Notes under the pieces: model-generated | What the model saw: only the letters and a program-made list of their open reading frames with translations | What the model was told of the DNA's origin: nothing | Databases searched by the model: none | Assembly (NCBI RefSeq): GCF_020042345.1 | Contig: NZ_CP083387.1 | Coordinates: forward strand, 4,340,001-4,404,000 | DNA from: Arachidicoccus terrestris | Lineage (GTDB): Bacteria > Bacteroidota > Bacteroidia > Chitinophagales > Chitinophagaceae | Direction of reading: 5' to 3' | Length of the DNA stretch: 64,000 bases | Shown here: positions 1-8,390 of the stretch, one piece after another | Position numbering within the stretch: the first letter of the stretch is position 1 | Layout of the letters: every line of letters starts with the position of its first letter | Position numbers and translations under genes: made by a program

Positions 1-152
1 ATTTTACGGCCGGTGCAGGTATTAAATACAACGTATTTAATTTCAATTTTGCTTATTTAGCACCTTCCGGTAGTAGTGTTAACCGTAATCCCTTGTCAAA
101 TACCTTGCGCTTCTCCCTGATTTTTGATCTGGGACAGCCTAAAAACTATTAA
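1..152 (+). CDS. C-terminus of a PorV-like outer-membrane protein (partial)
   Basis: Only the last 49 codons are in the window; the reading frame enters at base 3 and ends in TAA at 150-152. The readable tail has alternating hydrophobic residues and ends in NPLSNTLRFSLIFDL followed by a few polar residues. This is the closing beta-strand pattern of outer-membrane barrels and closely resembles the end of PorV, the shuttle/channel protein of the Bacteroidota type IX secretion system. The family assignment is inference from this short tail, and another barrel protein of the same superfamily is possible. A strong terminator follows, so this is the last gene of its transcript. Confidence 0.55.
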   Translation, partial: FTAGAGIKYNVFNFNFAYLAPSGSSVNRNPLSNTLRFSLIFDLGQPKNY

Positions 153-222
153 TGAAGTATTTGGGAAATGGATAACTGCCTGAAAGTGTACTGACATTGT
201 ACCCAAGAAAAGGCGGGAATTT

Positions 223-249
223 AAAAAGCGAAGGTTACCTTCGCTTTTT
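223..249 (+). terminator. Intrinsic terminator after the PorV-like gene
   Basis: A 12-bp perfect stem (223-234 with 238-249) has a TTA triloop, and the T-rich 3' arm runs into further Ts. It separates the barrel gene from ispF. Confidence 0.85.
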
Positions 250-332
250 TTATGCACAAGGGCTGAATGGCCGCTTAAAAGTTGGTACTTTTAGCGAACT
301 TATATTGTAATATAATAATATGAACAATCATT

Positions 333-815
333 ATGCGTATTAGAATCGGTCAGGGAATAGACTTTCATCAGTTAGTATCGGACAGAGACCTCTGGATCGG
401 AGGTATTAAAATTGAACATGAGAAAGGGGCACTGGGGCACAGTGATGCCGATGTACTCTTACATGCTATCTGTGACGCCCTGCTGGGCGCGCTAAGCCTG
501 GGCGATATCGGCACTCATTTTCCTGATACCAGTGTCGATTTTAAAGACATTGATAGTAAGATACTCCTTGAGCGCAGTTACAGACTGATCCGTGAAAAGG
601 GCTATAAGGTCGTTAATATTGATTCAACGCTTTTATTGGAAAAGCCAAAGATTAAACCCTATGTGCCGGCAATGAGAGAGGTTATTGCCCGTATTTTGGA
701 ACTTCCGCAGGACGCTGTTTCTATTAAAGCAACGACAATGGAAACAATGGGCTTTGTGGGGCGCGGGGAAGGACTTTCCGCGCACGCTGTCGTACTGCTG
801 CAATCTACTGAATAA
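333..815 (+). CDS. ispF: 2-C-methyl-D-erythritol 2,4-cyclodiphosphate synthase
   Basis: IspF converts CDP-ME 2-phosphate to MEcPP with loss of CMP in the cytosolic MEP pathway of isoprenoid synthesis. The metal ligands Asp10 and His12 sit in the N-terminal GxDFH signature, and His44 lies in GHSDADVLLHA. The C-terminal family block TMETMGFVGRGEGLSAHA is intact. The length of 160 residues is normal for this trimeric enzyme. The ATG at 333 is the only start that keeps the first strand; an ATG at 320 is out of frame. The gene stands first in a run of codirectional genes (dut follows 83 bp later), but no pathway partner is adjacent. Confidence 0.96.
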   Translation: MRIRIGQGIDFHQLVSDRDLWIGGIKIEHEKGALGHSDADVLLHAICDALLGALSLGDIGTHFPDTSVDFKDIDSKILLERSYRLIREKGYKVVNIDSTLLLEKPKIKPYVPAMREVIARILELPQDAVSIKATTMETMGFVGRGEGLSAHAVVLLQSTE

Positions 816-898
816 CTGGTGGAAAAAAGAAACAATTCTTTAGCAGCAAATCTTTTTTTTACAAGTATTTTCGCAGCAGACTACAAAAATAACATAGT

Positions 899-1348
899 AT
901 GATAAATAATGATATAATAGTCCCTATTGTCAATAAGTCCGCCTTCCCTCTACCCTCCTATGCTACAGAGGGCTCATCTGGTATGGATCTGAGAGCAAAC
1001 ATAACTGAACCGCTTACTCTGGGTTCATTGGAAAGAATCTTAGTGCCAACAGGGATTTTTATTGAATTACCAGTAGGACATGAGGCGCAGATCAGACCGA
1101 GGAGTGGCCTGGCGGTCAAGCAGGGCCTGACATGCCTGAATACACCGGGAACCATTGATGCCGATTACCGGGGTGAGATCAAGGTGATCCTGGTCAATCT
1201 TTCCGGCCAGCCACAGACCATACAGGCGGGTGACCGCATTGCTCAGATGGTGATCCAGCAGATAGAACAAATCCAGTGGCGCGAGACAGATAGTCTCTCA
1301 GAAACTGTTCGTGGCGCCGGTGGTTTTGGACATACGGGTAAAAATTAA
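899..1348 (+). CDS. dut: dUTP diphosphatase
   Basis: Dut hydrolyses dUTP to dUMP and pyrophosphate, which keeps uracil out of DNA and feeds thymidylate synthesis. All five trimeric dUTPase motifs are visible: GSSGMDLRA near residue 26, PRSGLAVK near 67, the substrate-loop block [13 protein letters not shown] near 82, GDRIAQMVI, and the C-terminal arm [10 protein letters not shown]. The length of 149 residues is typical. The next gene's lipoprotein start lies 23 bp downstream, so the two are probably cotranscribed. Confidence 0.96.
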   Translation: MINNDIIVPIVNKSAFPLPSYATEGSSGMDLRANITEPLTLGSLERILVPTGIFIELPVGHEAQIRPRSGLAVKQGLTCLNTPGTIDADYRGEIKVILVNLSGQPQTIQAGDRIAQMVIQQIEQIQWRETDSLSETVRGAGGFGHTGKN

Positions 1349-1370
1349 TATAGTGACCTTTAAGCATTAC

Positions 1371-2210
1371 ATGAATAAACATATTTCCATTGGGATAGCA
1401 GCCGGTCTATGTGCTGTTTTGCTGTTTTCCTGTTCGGCCTCAAGAAAGGCACAGCATATTCAGAAAAAGCTCCAGCAAAATGACTCTTCCAGGGTTGTAA
1501 AAGTGACACCGGGCATGCAAAGCGCCGAATTGGACAGCCTGCGCAGCGTACTGGAAGGTCTGGATAGCCAGCGAATCAGCCGGTTCAGTACACTGAAGGC
1601 CAAAGTAAAGCTGGATTATAGTACGGATGACCAGAGCGCTGGTGCTACAGCCAGCATCCGGCTGAAAAAAGATAGTGTGATCTGGATATCGCTTACAGGT
1701 CCTTTTGCCATTGAAGGGTATAGAATTATGATTCGGCCAGATTCGCTGATACTGATGGATAAGCTGAAACACACGATAACCAGAAGACCTGTTAGTTACC
1801 TGGAGGAGATCGCCCGCATGCCGATTAACTTTGGCGATATGCAAAATATTATTCTGGGTAATCCGATTTTCACCAAGGGAGAGATTCGATCCTACCGCCA
1901 TAACCGCAATCGGTGGTATGCGGCTTTGCAGGGTAGCGTATTTAAAAGTTTTATTGCAGTGATCAGCAACCCGCATAGGCTGATGCTTAAAAGCAATAAG
2001 ATCGAGCAGATCGAAAACGGTGTTAAACGCAGCTGCACCCTGGGATATAACAATTACGAGACTGTGGACTCGATTCAAATGGCGATGGATCGTAAGATCA
2101 AATTACAGGATAAGAAGACCACTAATATTAAATTACAGTTCAAAGAGGCACAGTTTAATCGACCACTCAGTTTTCCTTTCAGTATTCCTAAAAGTTACGA
2201 AGAGTTATAA
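1371..2210 (+). CDS. DUF4292-family lipoprotein
   Basis: I place the start at the ATG at 1371, because it gives a clean lipoprotein signal: MNKHIS, a hydrophobic core, then the lipobox LLFSC with the acylated cysteine near residue 22. A longer reading from 1311 would bury this signal behind 20 residues overlapping dut. The mature part of about 260 residues has a charged linker and a beta-rich LolA/LolB-like body (VKLDYSTDD, IRLKKDSVIWISLTG), as in the Bacteroidota DUF4292 family. Known relatives are envelope lipoproteins of unproven function. It lies directly before an EnvC-like gene, so an envelope-maintenance role is likely but inferred. Confidence 0.75.
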   Translation: MNKHISIGIAAGLCAVLLFSCSASRKAQHIQKKLQQNDSSRVVKVTPGMQSAELDSLRSVLEGLDSQRISRFSTLKAKVKLDYSTDDQSAGATASIRLKKDSVIWISLTGPFAIEGYRIMIRPDSLILMDKLKHTITRRPVSYLEEIARMPINFGDMQNIILGNPIFTKGEIRSYRHNRNRWYAALQGSVFKSFIAVISNPHRLMLKSNKIEQIENGVKRSCTLGYNNYETVDSIQMAMDRKIKLQDKKTTNIKLQFKEAQFNRPLSFPFSIPKSYEEL

Positions 2211-2268
2211 GATTATCAACTGAGTTGATTAACTTTAAATCTTTATAAAAAGCAGAAAAATAAGCATT

Positions 2269-3744
2269 ATGTTGAAGAAATTGTTTGTATGCATCATACT
2301 TCTGGGCACCTTACAGGTGTATAGCTATGGGCAGCAAACAAGGACGGAGATCCAGCAGGAACAAAAGAGCCTCCAAAAAGAATTGGATGAACTCAATGAA
2401 ACACTCTCCCAGGTGCGCAAAACCAGAAAATTATCGCTTAGAGAGCTCAACTTGCTGGAAAAGAAAATAAAGGCGCGCCAATCGCTGATCGAATCCATCA
2501 ATGAGGAGATGGAGGACCTGAATAGAAAAATTAAAAAATATAATGCTGAGGTAGAAAGTAAAAAAAAGCAGCTGGATACACTGACCTCTAACTATGCGCA
2601 GAGTCTGGTCTTTGCCTATAAGAATCGGGGTAAGTACAATTATATTAATTTTCTTTTTTCTTCTAATTCTTTTAATGAGGCCATCAGACGGGTGGCTTAT
2701 CTGAAAAGTTATCGAGCCTACAGGGAAACCCAGGCGGATAATATTAAGAAGGCCCAGGCAGTACTCAGAGCCAATATTGCAAAGCTGGAAGACACTAAAT
2801 CAGAAAAACGAATTGCTGCGGGCCAACAAAATAACCAATTAGCAGCCCTGCAGTCGGATCGCAATGAAAAAGACAGTGCCATCGTGGATCTAAAATCCAG
2901 AGAGGGGGAAATCGGCAAAGAGATTGCCGCCAATGCTGCCAAAAGAAGAAAATTACAGGAAGTCCTGCGTCAGGTAATCCGCAGGGAAATTCAAGAAGCA
3001 GAAAGAAAAGAAAGAGAAAGGCAAGCGCGTATAGCTAAAGCCAGGGAAGAGGAAGCCCGCCGGGCTAGAATCGCCGAACAGCAGCGGGTTTTAAAAGAGC
3101 GTCAGGAGCAACTTGCCAGACAAAAAGCGGCTGCTGCGGCGCAAAAAGACAATGCAGGAAACGACGTGGTGACGACCCATCCCTCCGAGCAGGGAGCAGG
3201 TACAGATAAAGAGACTGCAGCTGCAACAGATGCACCCAAAAAGTTACGTGAGGAGCAAAAAGATGATGTAGATGCGCAGCGTATTGGGCGGTCCTATAAC
3301 GTATTGGAATCCACTGAAAAGACATTAACACAATCCCTGGATTTTGAAAAGAATCGCGGGGAGCTTCCCTGGCCTGTAACAGGAGGATTTGTTTCCGGTG
3401 CCTACGGGGTACATTCCATACCCGGCACGAGCCTCAAAGAAGAGAACGACGGCATTGAACTGACTGCTACCGGTGGAAATACGACTGTTAAATCTGTCGC
3501 CTCAGGTACCGTGTCTGTCGTTATCAGTGATGAAACCTATGCTGTCATCGTCCGTCATGGCAAGTATTTTACCACTTATAGTAACTTAAAAGATGTTGCC
3601 GTCCAAAAAGGTGATGAAGTAAAAGCTGGTACAATTCTGGGGCATATGTCAACAGGGTTATCGGGTGTGGCTTCCGTCTTCTTTATGGTCACTGACAGCC
3701 AGGGGAATCCACTGAACCCAATGACCTGGATCAAAGGGCGATAA
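2269..3744 (+). CDS. EnvC-like murein hydrolase activator (coiled coil plus degenerate LytM/M23)
   Basis: The protein has an N-terminal signal peptide (about residues 1-21), a long charged coiled coil (about 25-300), an Ala/Glu/Lys-rich linker and a C-terminal LytM/peptidase M23 fold (about 365-488). M23 endopeptidases need an H-x3-D ligand pair and an HxH motif. Here the corresponding stretches read NDGIEL and VIVRHGKYFTTYSNL and lack the full metal set, which is the EnvC situation of an inactive LytM domain that activates amidases at the septum. The 491-residue length and domain order fit this family. It follows the DUF4292 gene by 58 bp. The amidase-activator role is inferred from family knowledge. 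Confidence 0.85.
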   Translation: MLKKLFVCIILLGTLQVYSYGQQTRTEIQQEQKSLQKELDELNETLSQVRKTRKLSLRELNLLEKKIKARQSLIESINEEMEDLNRKIKKYNAEVESKKKQLDTLTSNYAQSLVFAYKNRGKYNYINFLFSSNSFNEAIRRVAYLKSYRAYRETQADNIKKAQAVLRANIAKLEDTKSEKRIAAGQQNNQLAALQSDRNEKDSAIVDLKSREGEIGKEIAANAAKRRKLQEVLRQVIRREIQEAERKERERQARIAKAREEEARRARIAEQQRVLKERQEQLARQKAAAAAQKDNAGNDVVTTHPSEQGAGTDKETAAATDAPKKLREEQKDDVDAQRIGRSYNVLESTEKTLTQSLDFEKNRGELPWPVTGGFVSGAYGVHSIPGTSLKEENDGIELTATGGNTTVKSVASGTVSVVISDETYAVIVRHGKYFTTYSNLKDVAVQKGDEVKAGTILGHMSTGLSGVASVFFMVTDSQGNPLNPMTWIKGR

Positions 3745-3847
3745 GGGAATGGACTGGTGAATCCTCGCCAAATATCTTTAATTTTACCACTTCAAATCCT
3801 GAAGCAGATAAGAATTATACAAGAAAAAACGCAAAAATAATATTGAC

Positions 3848-4822
3848 ATGAACAGAGGTCCGATTTCTACATTTATCGAACATCATTACAGACACTTTAA
3901 TGCAGCTGCCTTAATGGACGCTGCAAAAGGATATGAAAAGCATCTTCAGGACGGCGGTAAAATGCTGGTTTCCCTGGCAGGTGCCATGAGTACAGCCGAA
4001 CTGGGCATTTCTCTGGCAGAAATGATCCGGCAGGATAAGATCGCAATTATTAGCTGTACAGGTGCCAACCTGGAAGAAGATGTGATGAATCTGGTAGCGC
4101 ACTCCCATTATAAAAGAGTTCCGGAATATCGGGACCTGACCCCGGCACAGGAAAGAGAACTGCTGGACAACCACTATAATCGCGTTACCGATACCTGTAT
4201 TCCGGAAGAAGAAGCATTCAGGCGTTTACAGACACATCTGGTGGATGTCTGGAAGGCCGCAGAAGCTAAAGGAGAAAGGTATTTTCCACATGAGTTCCTT
4301 TATCAGGTCGTCTTGAGCGGTGTCCTGGAGCCTTACTATGAGATTGACCCCAGGAATAGCTGGATACTGGCTGCTGCGGAAAAAAATATACCGATTATTG
4401 TACCAGGATGGGAAGACAGCACCACGGGTAATATTTTTGCCAGCTATGTCATCAAAAAAGAATTAAACGTCCATACCGTTAAAACCGGTATTGAGTATAT
4501 GATCTATCTGACTGAGTGGTACAGAGCTAACAGTGGAGGAAAAGGTGTTGGCTTCTTTCAGATTGGCGGAGGTATTGCCGGGGACTTCCCTATCTGTGTT
4601 GTCCCAATGATGTATCAGGATCTGGAGTGGGAAGACGTTCCTTTCTGGAGCTATTTCTGTCAGATATCAGATAGTACAACTTCTTATGGCTCCTATTCCG
4701 GTGCAGTTCCCAACGAGAAAATAACTTGGGGTAAACTAGATATAGATACGCCTAAATATATAGTAGAGAGTGACGCTACGATTGTTGCGCCACTCATTTT
4801 TGCCTGGATTTTGGGGCAGTAA
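3848..4822 (+). CDS. Deoxyhypusine-synthase-family enzyme (possibly homospermidine-synthase-like)
   Basis: The fold matches deoxyhypusine synthase across its length: SLAGAMSTAELG near residue 42, SCTGANLEEDV near 69, the GGGI turn at 240-243, and NEKITWGK near the C-terminus. In human DHS the WGK lysine (Lys329) forms the covalent intermediate; it is kept here as Lys296. The human active-site KHH following GGG is replaced by GDF, and the spermidine-contacting GSDSGA reads GSYSGA, so the substrate is probably not the same. Bacteria lack eIF5A, and some bacterial homologues make homospermidine; that is my favoured but unproven role. There is no other polyamine gene nearby. A hairpin follows the stop. 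Confidence 0.8.
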   Translation: MNRGPISTFIEHHYRHFNAAALMDAAKGYEKHLQDGGKMLVSLAGAMSTAELGISLAEMIRQDKIAIISCTGANLEEDVMNLVAHSHYKRVPEYRDLTPAQERELLDNHYNRVTDTCIPEEEAFRRLQTHLVDVWKAAEAKGERYFPHEFLYQVVLSGVLEPYYEIDPRNSWILAAAEKNIPIIVPGWEDSTTGNIFASYVIKKELNVHTVKTGIEYMIYLTEWYRANSGGKGVGFFQIGGGIAGDFPICVVPMMYQDLEWEDVPFWSYFCQISDSTTSYGSYSGAVPNEKITWGKLDIDTPKYIVESDATIVAPLIFAWILGQ

Positions 4823-4845
4823 ACATAGTCTCCAAACGAAGGTCA

Positions 4846-4894
4846 AACAAACTAGCCACCCCTTTTCTGAAGGAAAGTCGGTGGCTAGTTTGTT
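4846..4894 (+). terminator. Long inverted repeat, terminator-like
   Basis: Two 15-nt arms (4846-4860 and 4880-4894) pair perfectly around a 19-nt loop just after the DHS-family gene. There is no long T run, so Rho-independent termination is likely but not certain. Confidence 0.6.
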
Positions 4895-4963
4895 ATTGAC
4901 GCAAAATACTTGCGCAAGGCATTGAAAAATAGAATAACTTTAAGGATAACAAATATTTTAATT

Positions 4964-5626
4964 ATGTATGTAACGGTTCAGTTTATTATTCTGGAAATTC
5001 TGCTCGGACTCATCTTTTTAGTGATTCTGTATTTTATGGTACGTGAGCTGTTAAAGAAGATTATCAGAAAGGAGATCCGGGAAATTATGGAGCCTTTACA
5101 GGTGCTTGCCAATTATTTAGTCGACCAATCTCAGCAGGAAGGGCCCGATGATCCTGATGACAATGATGGCGATGGCAGGCAATCCACCCATTCTGGGCGA
5201 CCAGGTACAGGCCCCCTACCTGCTACCAGTCCGGAAAAGCTACCGGAAGAGCCAGTAGATATCGCCGATGAATTCGTGCAGTTAAAAAACACCAATCGAA
5301 TCAGCGCCTATAATATCCGGGTACAGAAGATCTGGGATCTATACAAACAAAAAAAGATCACATTACACCAGTATAAAGATGAACTGCTCCGGCTAAAAAA
5401 GGAATTCGGTATTGAAACGGGTGAGCAAGAAGCTGCGTCCGGAAACGAGCCCCTAAAAACGGCTTCCGGGGCCAGGCTGAAACCGCTAACCCCTACCCCT
5501 TCAGCTGCACCTAAAGAGAAGGCCAAAAACCTGAAGACCGATCCCCGAAAAGACGATGCCGGCGACGATGGCGAAAAGGACCCTGATAAAGGAAACAAAG
5601 CTGCCAATCTGGACAATGTTCTGTGA
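4964..5626 (+). CDS. Membrane-anchored protein with charged disordered tail
   Basis: I do not recognise a named family. From the ATG at 4964 the protein has one N-terminal transmembrane helix (about residues 5-30), then a basic cytoplasmic stretch, an Asp/Gly/Pro-rich linker, a short helical segment (VQKIWDLYKQKKITLHQYKDE) and a Lys/Pro/Asp-rich disordered tail. The helical segment resembles the SHOCT pattern of short C-terminal helices that often mediate oligomerisation; this is my inference. A TTG at 4910 would extend the N-terminus by 18 residues, but that stretch is less hydrophobic and abuts the terminator hairpin. Convergent with the aldo/keto reductase gene, whose stop is only 8 bp away. 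Confidence 0.6.
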   Translation: MYVTVQFIILEILLGLIFLVILYFMVRELLKKIIRKEIREIMEPLQVLANYLVDQSQQEGPDDPDDNDGDGRQSTHSGRPGTGPLPATSPEKLPEEPVDIADEFVQLKNTNRISAYNIRVQKIWDLYKQKKITLHQYKDELLRLKKEFGIETGEQEAASGNEPLKTASGARLKPLTPTPSAAPKEKAKNLKTDPRKDDAGDDGEKDPDKGNKAANLDNVL

Positions 5627-5633
5627 CTACAGT

Positions 5634-6596
5634 TTACTGACGATGTAGATAAGTGTCTCCCCATATGGCACCTGGAGCAAATTCCTGGTTCAACTGGACT
5701 AGCTCTTCCCCGGTAAACCGAATATTCATCGCTTCTAAGGTCTCTTCGACTCTGGAAACCGTATTCATACTGATCAGCGGCATAATATTATTATGTTGAG
5801 TATTCACCCACGCGATGGCGAGTTGGGCAGTACTGCAATTTTTAGCCGATGCCATGTCAGTTAAGAATTGCACTTTTTTCAGATTGTGGATTAGATTTTC
5901 TCCCTGAAAGCGGCTAAAATGATTCCTGTAATCATTTTTTGCCAATGGGCGGCTCAGGTGGCTGGTCAACAGCCCTTCTGCGGTGCTCGCAAAAGCGACA
6001 ACGGTAATACCCAGTTGTTCTGCCAAAGGAAGAAGCACAGTTTCCAAAGTACGATCTGCCAGTGAATAGCCATACTCCAGCGCCGCAACCGGGTAGATAT
6101 TGTGTGCTTTTTGCAACTGTGTGGCCGTGATCTCTGACAAGCCCAGCTGTCTGACTTTACCTGCCTGTATGAGGTCGCCAATTGTGCCGATAATGTCTTC
6201 CAACAGATGGTCTTCATCGATACGGCAGGGTTGATACAGATCAATATAATCCACTCCCAGCCGCACTAAGGAGTAATTGATGAAATTACGAATAGAATTG
6301 GGCCTGAGATCTAACCCAAGCATATGCCCGTCAAAGACTGCCCCGAATTTTACGCTGATATAGGCCTGGTCTCTTCTATCCTTAATAGCTTTGCCCACTA
6401 ATAATTCGTTATGGCCGGCACCATAGAAGTCTCCTGTATTTAGAAACTGTACACCGTGATCCAGTGCGCAATGTATGGCTGCAATACTTTCTTTTTCGGG
6501 CCTTGCCGCATTGTTCCATACCGGTGACATGCGCATGCAGCCCATCCCTAATTTGCCTGTTTGGGGGCCTGCCTTTCCAATGTTTATTTTTTGCAT
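5634..6596 (-). CDS. Aldo/keto reductase
   Basis: An NADPH-dependent aldo/keto reductase of 320 residues with the TIM-barrel landmarks of the family. GDFYG (catalytic Asp and Tyr, near residue 55) is followed by SVKFGA (catalytic Lys, near 83) and by the barrel strand YIDLYQPCRID, where many members have a His. The class with LYQPxR is known among bacterial members, so the missing His is not alarming. GLSEITATQL and the cofactor strand are present. The substrate is unknown. It is transcribed alone, divergently from trxB across a 340-bp gap. Confidence 0.85.
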   Translation of the reverse strand: MQKINIGKAGPQTGKLGMGCMRMSPVWNNAARPEKESIAAIHCALDHGVQFLNTGDFYGAGHNELLVGKAIKDRRDQAYISVKFGAVFDGHMLGLDLRPNSIRNFINYSLVRLGVDYIDLYQPCRIDEDHLLEDIIGTIGDLIQAGKVRQLGLSEITATQLQKAHNIYPVAALEYGYSLADRTLETVLLPLAEQLGITVVAFASTAEGLLTSHLSRPLAKNDYRNHFSRFQGENLIHNLKKVQFLTDMASAKNCSTAQLAIAWVNTQHNNIMPLISMNTVSRVEETLEAMNIRFTGEELVQLNQEFAPGAIWGDTYLHRQ

Positions 6597-6936
6597 GATT
6601 CTTTTCTGATGTTTATGTTAATGACCTGGCAAAATTAGGGCTGTTCTCCATTCGGTACTATGTTAAAGAGCTCAATTATACTTTGTTAAGCGGCTCAGAA
6701 GTAATTAAAAAGATAATCGGTTTTGCCATTTGTGAGCTGTATTCCATGATAGTCGGTAACCACCTTCAGTCTAGGCTTTTAGTCTACAAAAAGATCTTAT
6801 CTTTGCAGCCATCAATTTTAATGTTATTGCAGCGGAGAGCCGAAAACTGTTAATTCCCTTCGATACAGTGCATTGAAAAAGAAAGATATTTTAATCTTCC
6901 TGTATATTTACGAATCATTTTATTAAAAATAAATTC
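6597..6936. other. Intergenic region between aldo/keto reductase and trxB
   Basis: 340 bp without a credible gene. It holds a candidate trxB promoter at 6798-6805 and otherwise no repeat or RNA structure that I can support. Confidence 0.5.
6798..6805 (+). promoter_or_regulatory. Candidate trxB promoter -7 box
   Basis: TATCTTTG matches the Bacteroidota -7 consensus TAnnTTTG. The -33 position reads TTT rather than TTG. It would give a leader of about 125 nt before trxB. Confidence 0.4.
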
Positions 6937-7878
6937 ATGAGCGAAAAAGTACATTGTTTGATTATCGGTTCTGGCCCCGCAGGGTATACAGCTGCTATCT
7001 ATGCTGCACGTGCTGGGATGAAGCCTGTTCTATATCAGGGAATCCAGCCCGGTGGTCAATTGACTATCACGACGGAAGTAGAAAACTATCCCGGTTATCC
7101 GGAAGGTATTCAAGGCCCCGAAATGATGGTAGATTTTGAAAACCAGGCCAAGAAAATGGGTACGGATATTCGTTATGGCCTGGCCACAAAAGTTGATTTT
7201 ACAGGGCCTGTACATAAAGTACAGATCGATGAAAAAGATTGGATCGATGCAGATACGGTCATTATCTCTACAGGGGCCTCTGCCAAATGGCTGAATCTGG
7301 AAAGTGAACAACGATTGAATGGATATGGCGTTAGTGCCTGTGCCGTTTGTGACGGGTTTTTCTTCCGGGGCAAAGAAGTCGCTATTGTTGGTGCCGGTGA
7401 TACTGCCTGTGAAGAAGCTGTATACCTTTCTAAACTGGCTTCGACCGTTCATATGATCGTCAGAAAAGGAGAAGACGGCATGCGTGCCAGCAAGGTTATG
7501 CAAGACAGGGTTAAAAATACGGCAAATATCAAAGTTTATTGGAATAGTGAAACCGATGAGGTATTGGGGGATAAAAAAGTAGAGGCGGTTCGTATTAAGA
7601 ACACACAATCCGGCGCTACAGAAGAAATTCCTGTAAGCGCGTTCTTTGTAGCTATCGGACACCAGCCTAATAGCGCTATTTTTGCGGAATATCTGGATAT
7701 GGATGATGCCGGTTATATTAAAACTATTCCCGGAAGTTCAAAAACCAATGTCGATGGCGTCTTTGCTGCCGGTGATGTGCAGGATAAGATCTATCGCCAG
7801 GCGGTCACTGCCGCGGGTAGTGGCTGTATGGCAGCCCTGGATGCAGAGCGTTACCTGACCGAAAAAGGGCTAGCCTAG
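6937..7878 (+). CDS. trxB: Thioredoxin-disulfide reductase
   Basis: TrxB passes electrons from NADPH through FAD to thioredoxin, maintaining cytosolic thiols. Visible features are the FAD-binding GSGPAGYTAAIYAARAG near residue 11, PGGQL near 38, the redox-active CAVC (Cys135 and Cys138), the NADPH-binding GAGDTACEEA and the C-terminal FAD block GVFAAGDVQD. The length of 313 residues is standard for the low-molecular-weight bacterial enzyme. folB follows 43 bp later and is probably cotranscribed, ending at a shared terminator. Confidence 0.96.
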   Translation: MSEKVHCLIIGSGPAGYTAAIYAARAGMKPVLYQGIQPGGQLTITTEVENYPGYPEGIQGPEMMVDFENQAKKMGTDIRYGLATKVDFTGPVHKVQIDEKDWIDADTVIISTGASAKWLNLESEQRLNGYGVSACAVCDGFFFRGKEVAIVGAGDTACEEAVYLSKLASTVHMIVRKGEDGMRASKVMQDRVKNTANIKVYWNSETDEVLGDKKVEAVRIKNTQSGATEEIPVSAFFVAIGHQPNSAIFAEYLDMDDAGYIKTIPGSSKTNVDGVFAAGDVQDKIYRQAVTAAGSGCMAALDAERYLTEKGLA

Positions 7879-7921
7879 GCTAGAAAATTAAGCTTCTGGA
7901 ACAGCGAACATAACAGCAAAT

Positions 7922-8305
7922 ATGCTTAAAATAGAATTACTGGATCTTTGGTTCAGAGCCCGTCACGGTCTTTATGAAGAAGAAAAGCAGCTTGGTGGTG
8001 ATTTTAAGCTCGATGTAGAGTTATATTATCTCCCTAGAGCCACGCCTTATCATATTCATGAAACCATCGATTATTCTGAGGTCTACGCCTTGATCCGCCG
8101 GCATATGCAAAAGCCGGAGCCCTTACTGGAAACACTTGTCATTAATATCGGTAACGATATATTGAGAAGTTTCCAGTTGGCGGAAGAAGTGCGGGTATCT
8201 ATTAAAAAGATCAATCCGCCTATTATTAGCTTTACGGGATCTATGAGTGTTGCCTATCAACAAACCAGAGACAATTTATTGGGAGGACAGGGATTGCTTA
8301 AATAG
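7922..8305 (+). CDS. folB: Dihydroneopterin aldolase
   Basis: FolB cleaves 7,8-dihydroneopterin to 6-hydroxymethyl-dihydropterin and glycolaldehyde in folate synthesis. The 127-residue protein begins IELLDLWFRARHGLYEEE, the family's first strand with the Glu of the active site, and continues with ETIDYSEVYALI near residue 49 and the helix LETLVINIGNDIL. The end reads VRVSIKKINPPI, where the conserved lysine is expected. It is the last gene of the trxB transcript. Confidence 0.93.
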   Translation: MLKIELLDLWFRARHGLYEEEKQLGGDFKLDVELYYLPRATPYHIHETIDYSEVYALIRRHMQKPEPLLETLVINIGNDILRSFQLAEEVRVSIKKINPPIISFTGSMSVAYQQTRDNLLGGQGLLK

Positions 8306-8321
8306 CATCTGTATATCATTC

Positions 8322-8369
8322 AAACATTGGGCGGCATATCCGTTAAGGTAGCTATGCCGCCCAATGTTT
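8322..8369. terminator. Bidirectional terminator between folB and the flavoprotein gene
   Basis: A 17-bp perfect stem (8322-8338 with 8353-8369) carries a 14-nt loop. The 3' arm ends in Ts on the + strand, and the two genes converge here. Confidence 0.9.
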
Positions 8370-8390
8370 TTTAACCTGAGGCTCCTTTCC

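Noticed and set aside
1311-1370. Upstream extension of the DUF4292 lipoprotein
   Set aside because: It overlaps dut and would place the lipoprotein signal inside the chain; the ATG at 1371 gives a proper signal.
1440-2078. Minus-strand frame of 212 codons
   Set aside because: Lies wholly inside the DUF4292 and neighbour genes, has no motifs and no signal; a shadow frame.
7030-7662. Minus-strand frame of 210 codons inside trxB
   Set aside because: trxB is strongly supported on the other strand; no motifs here.
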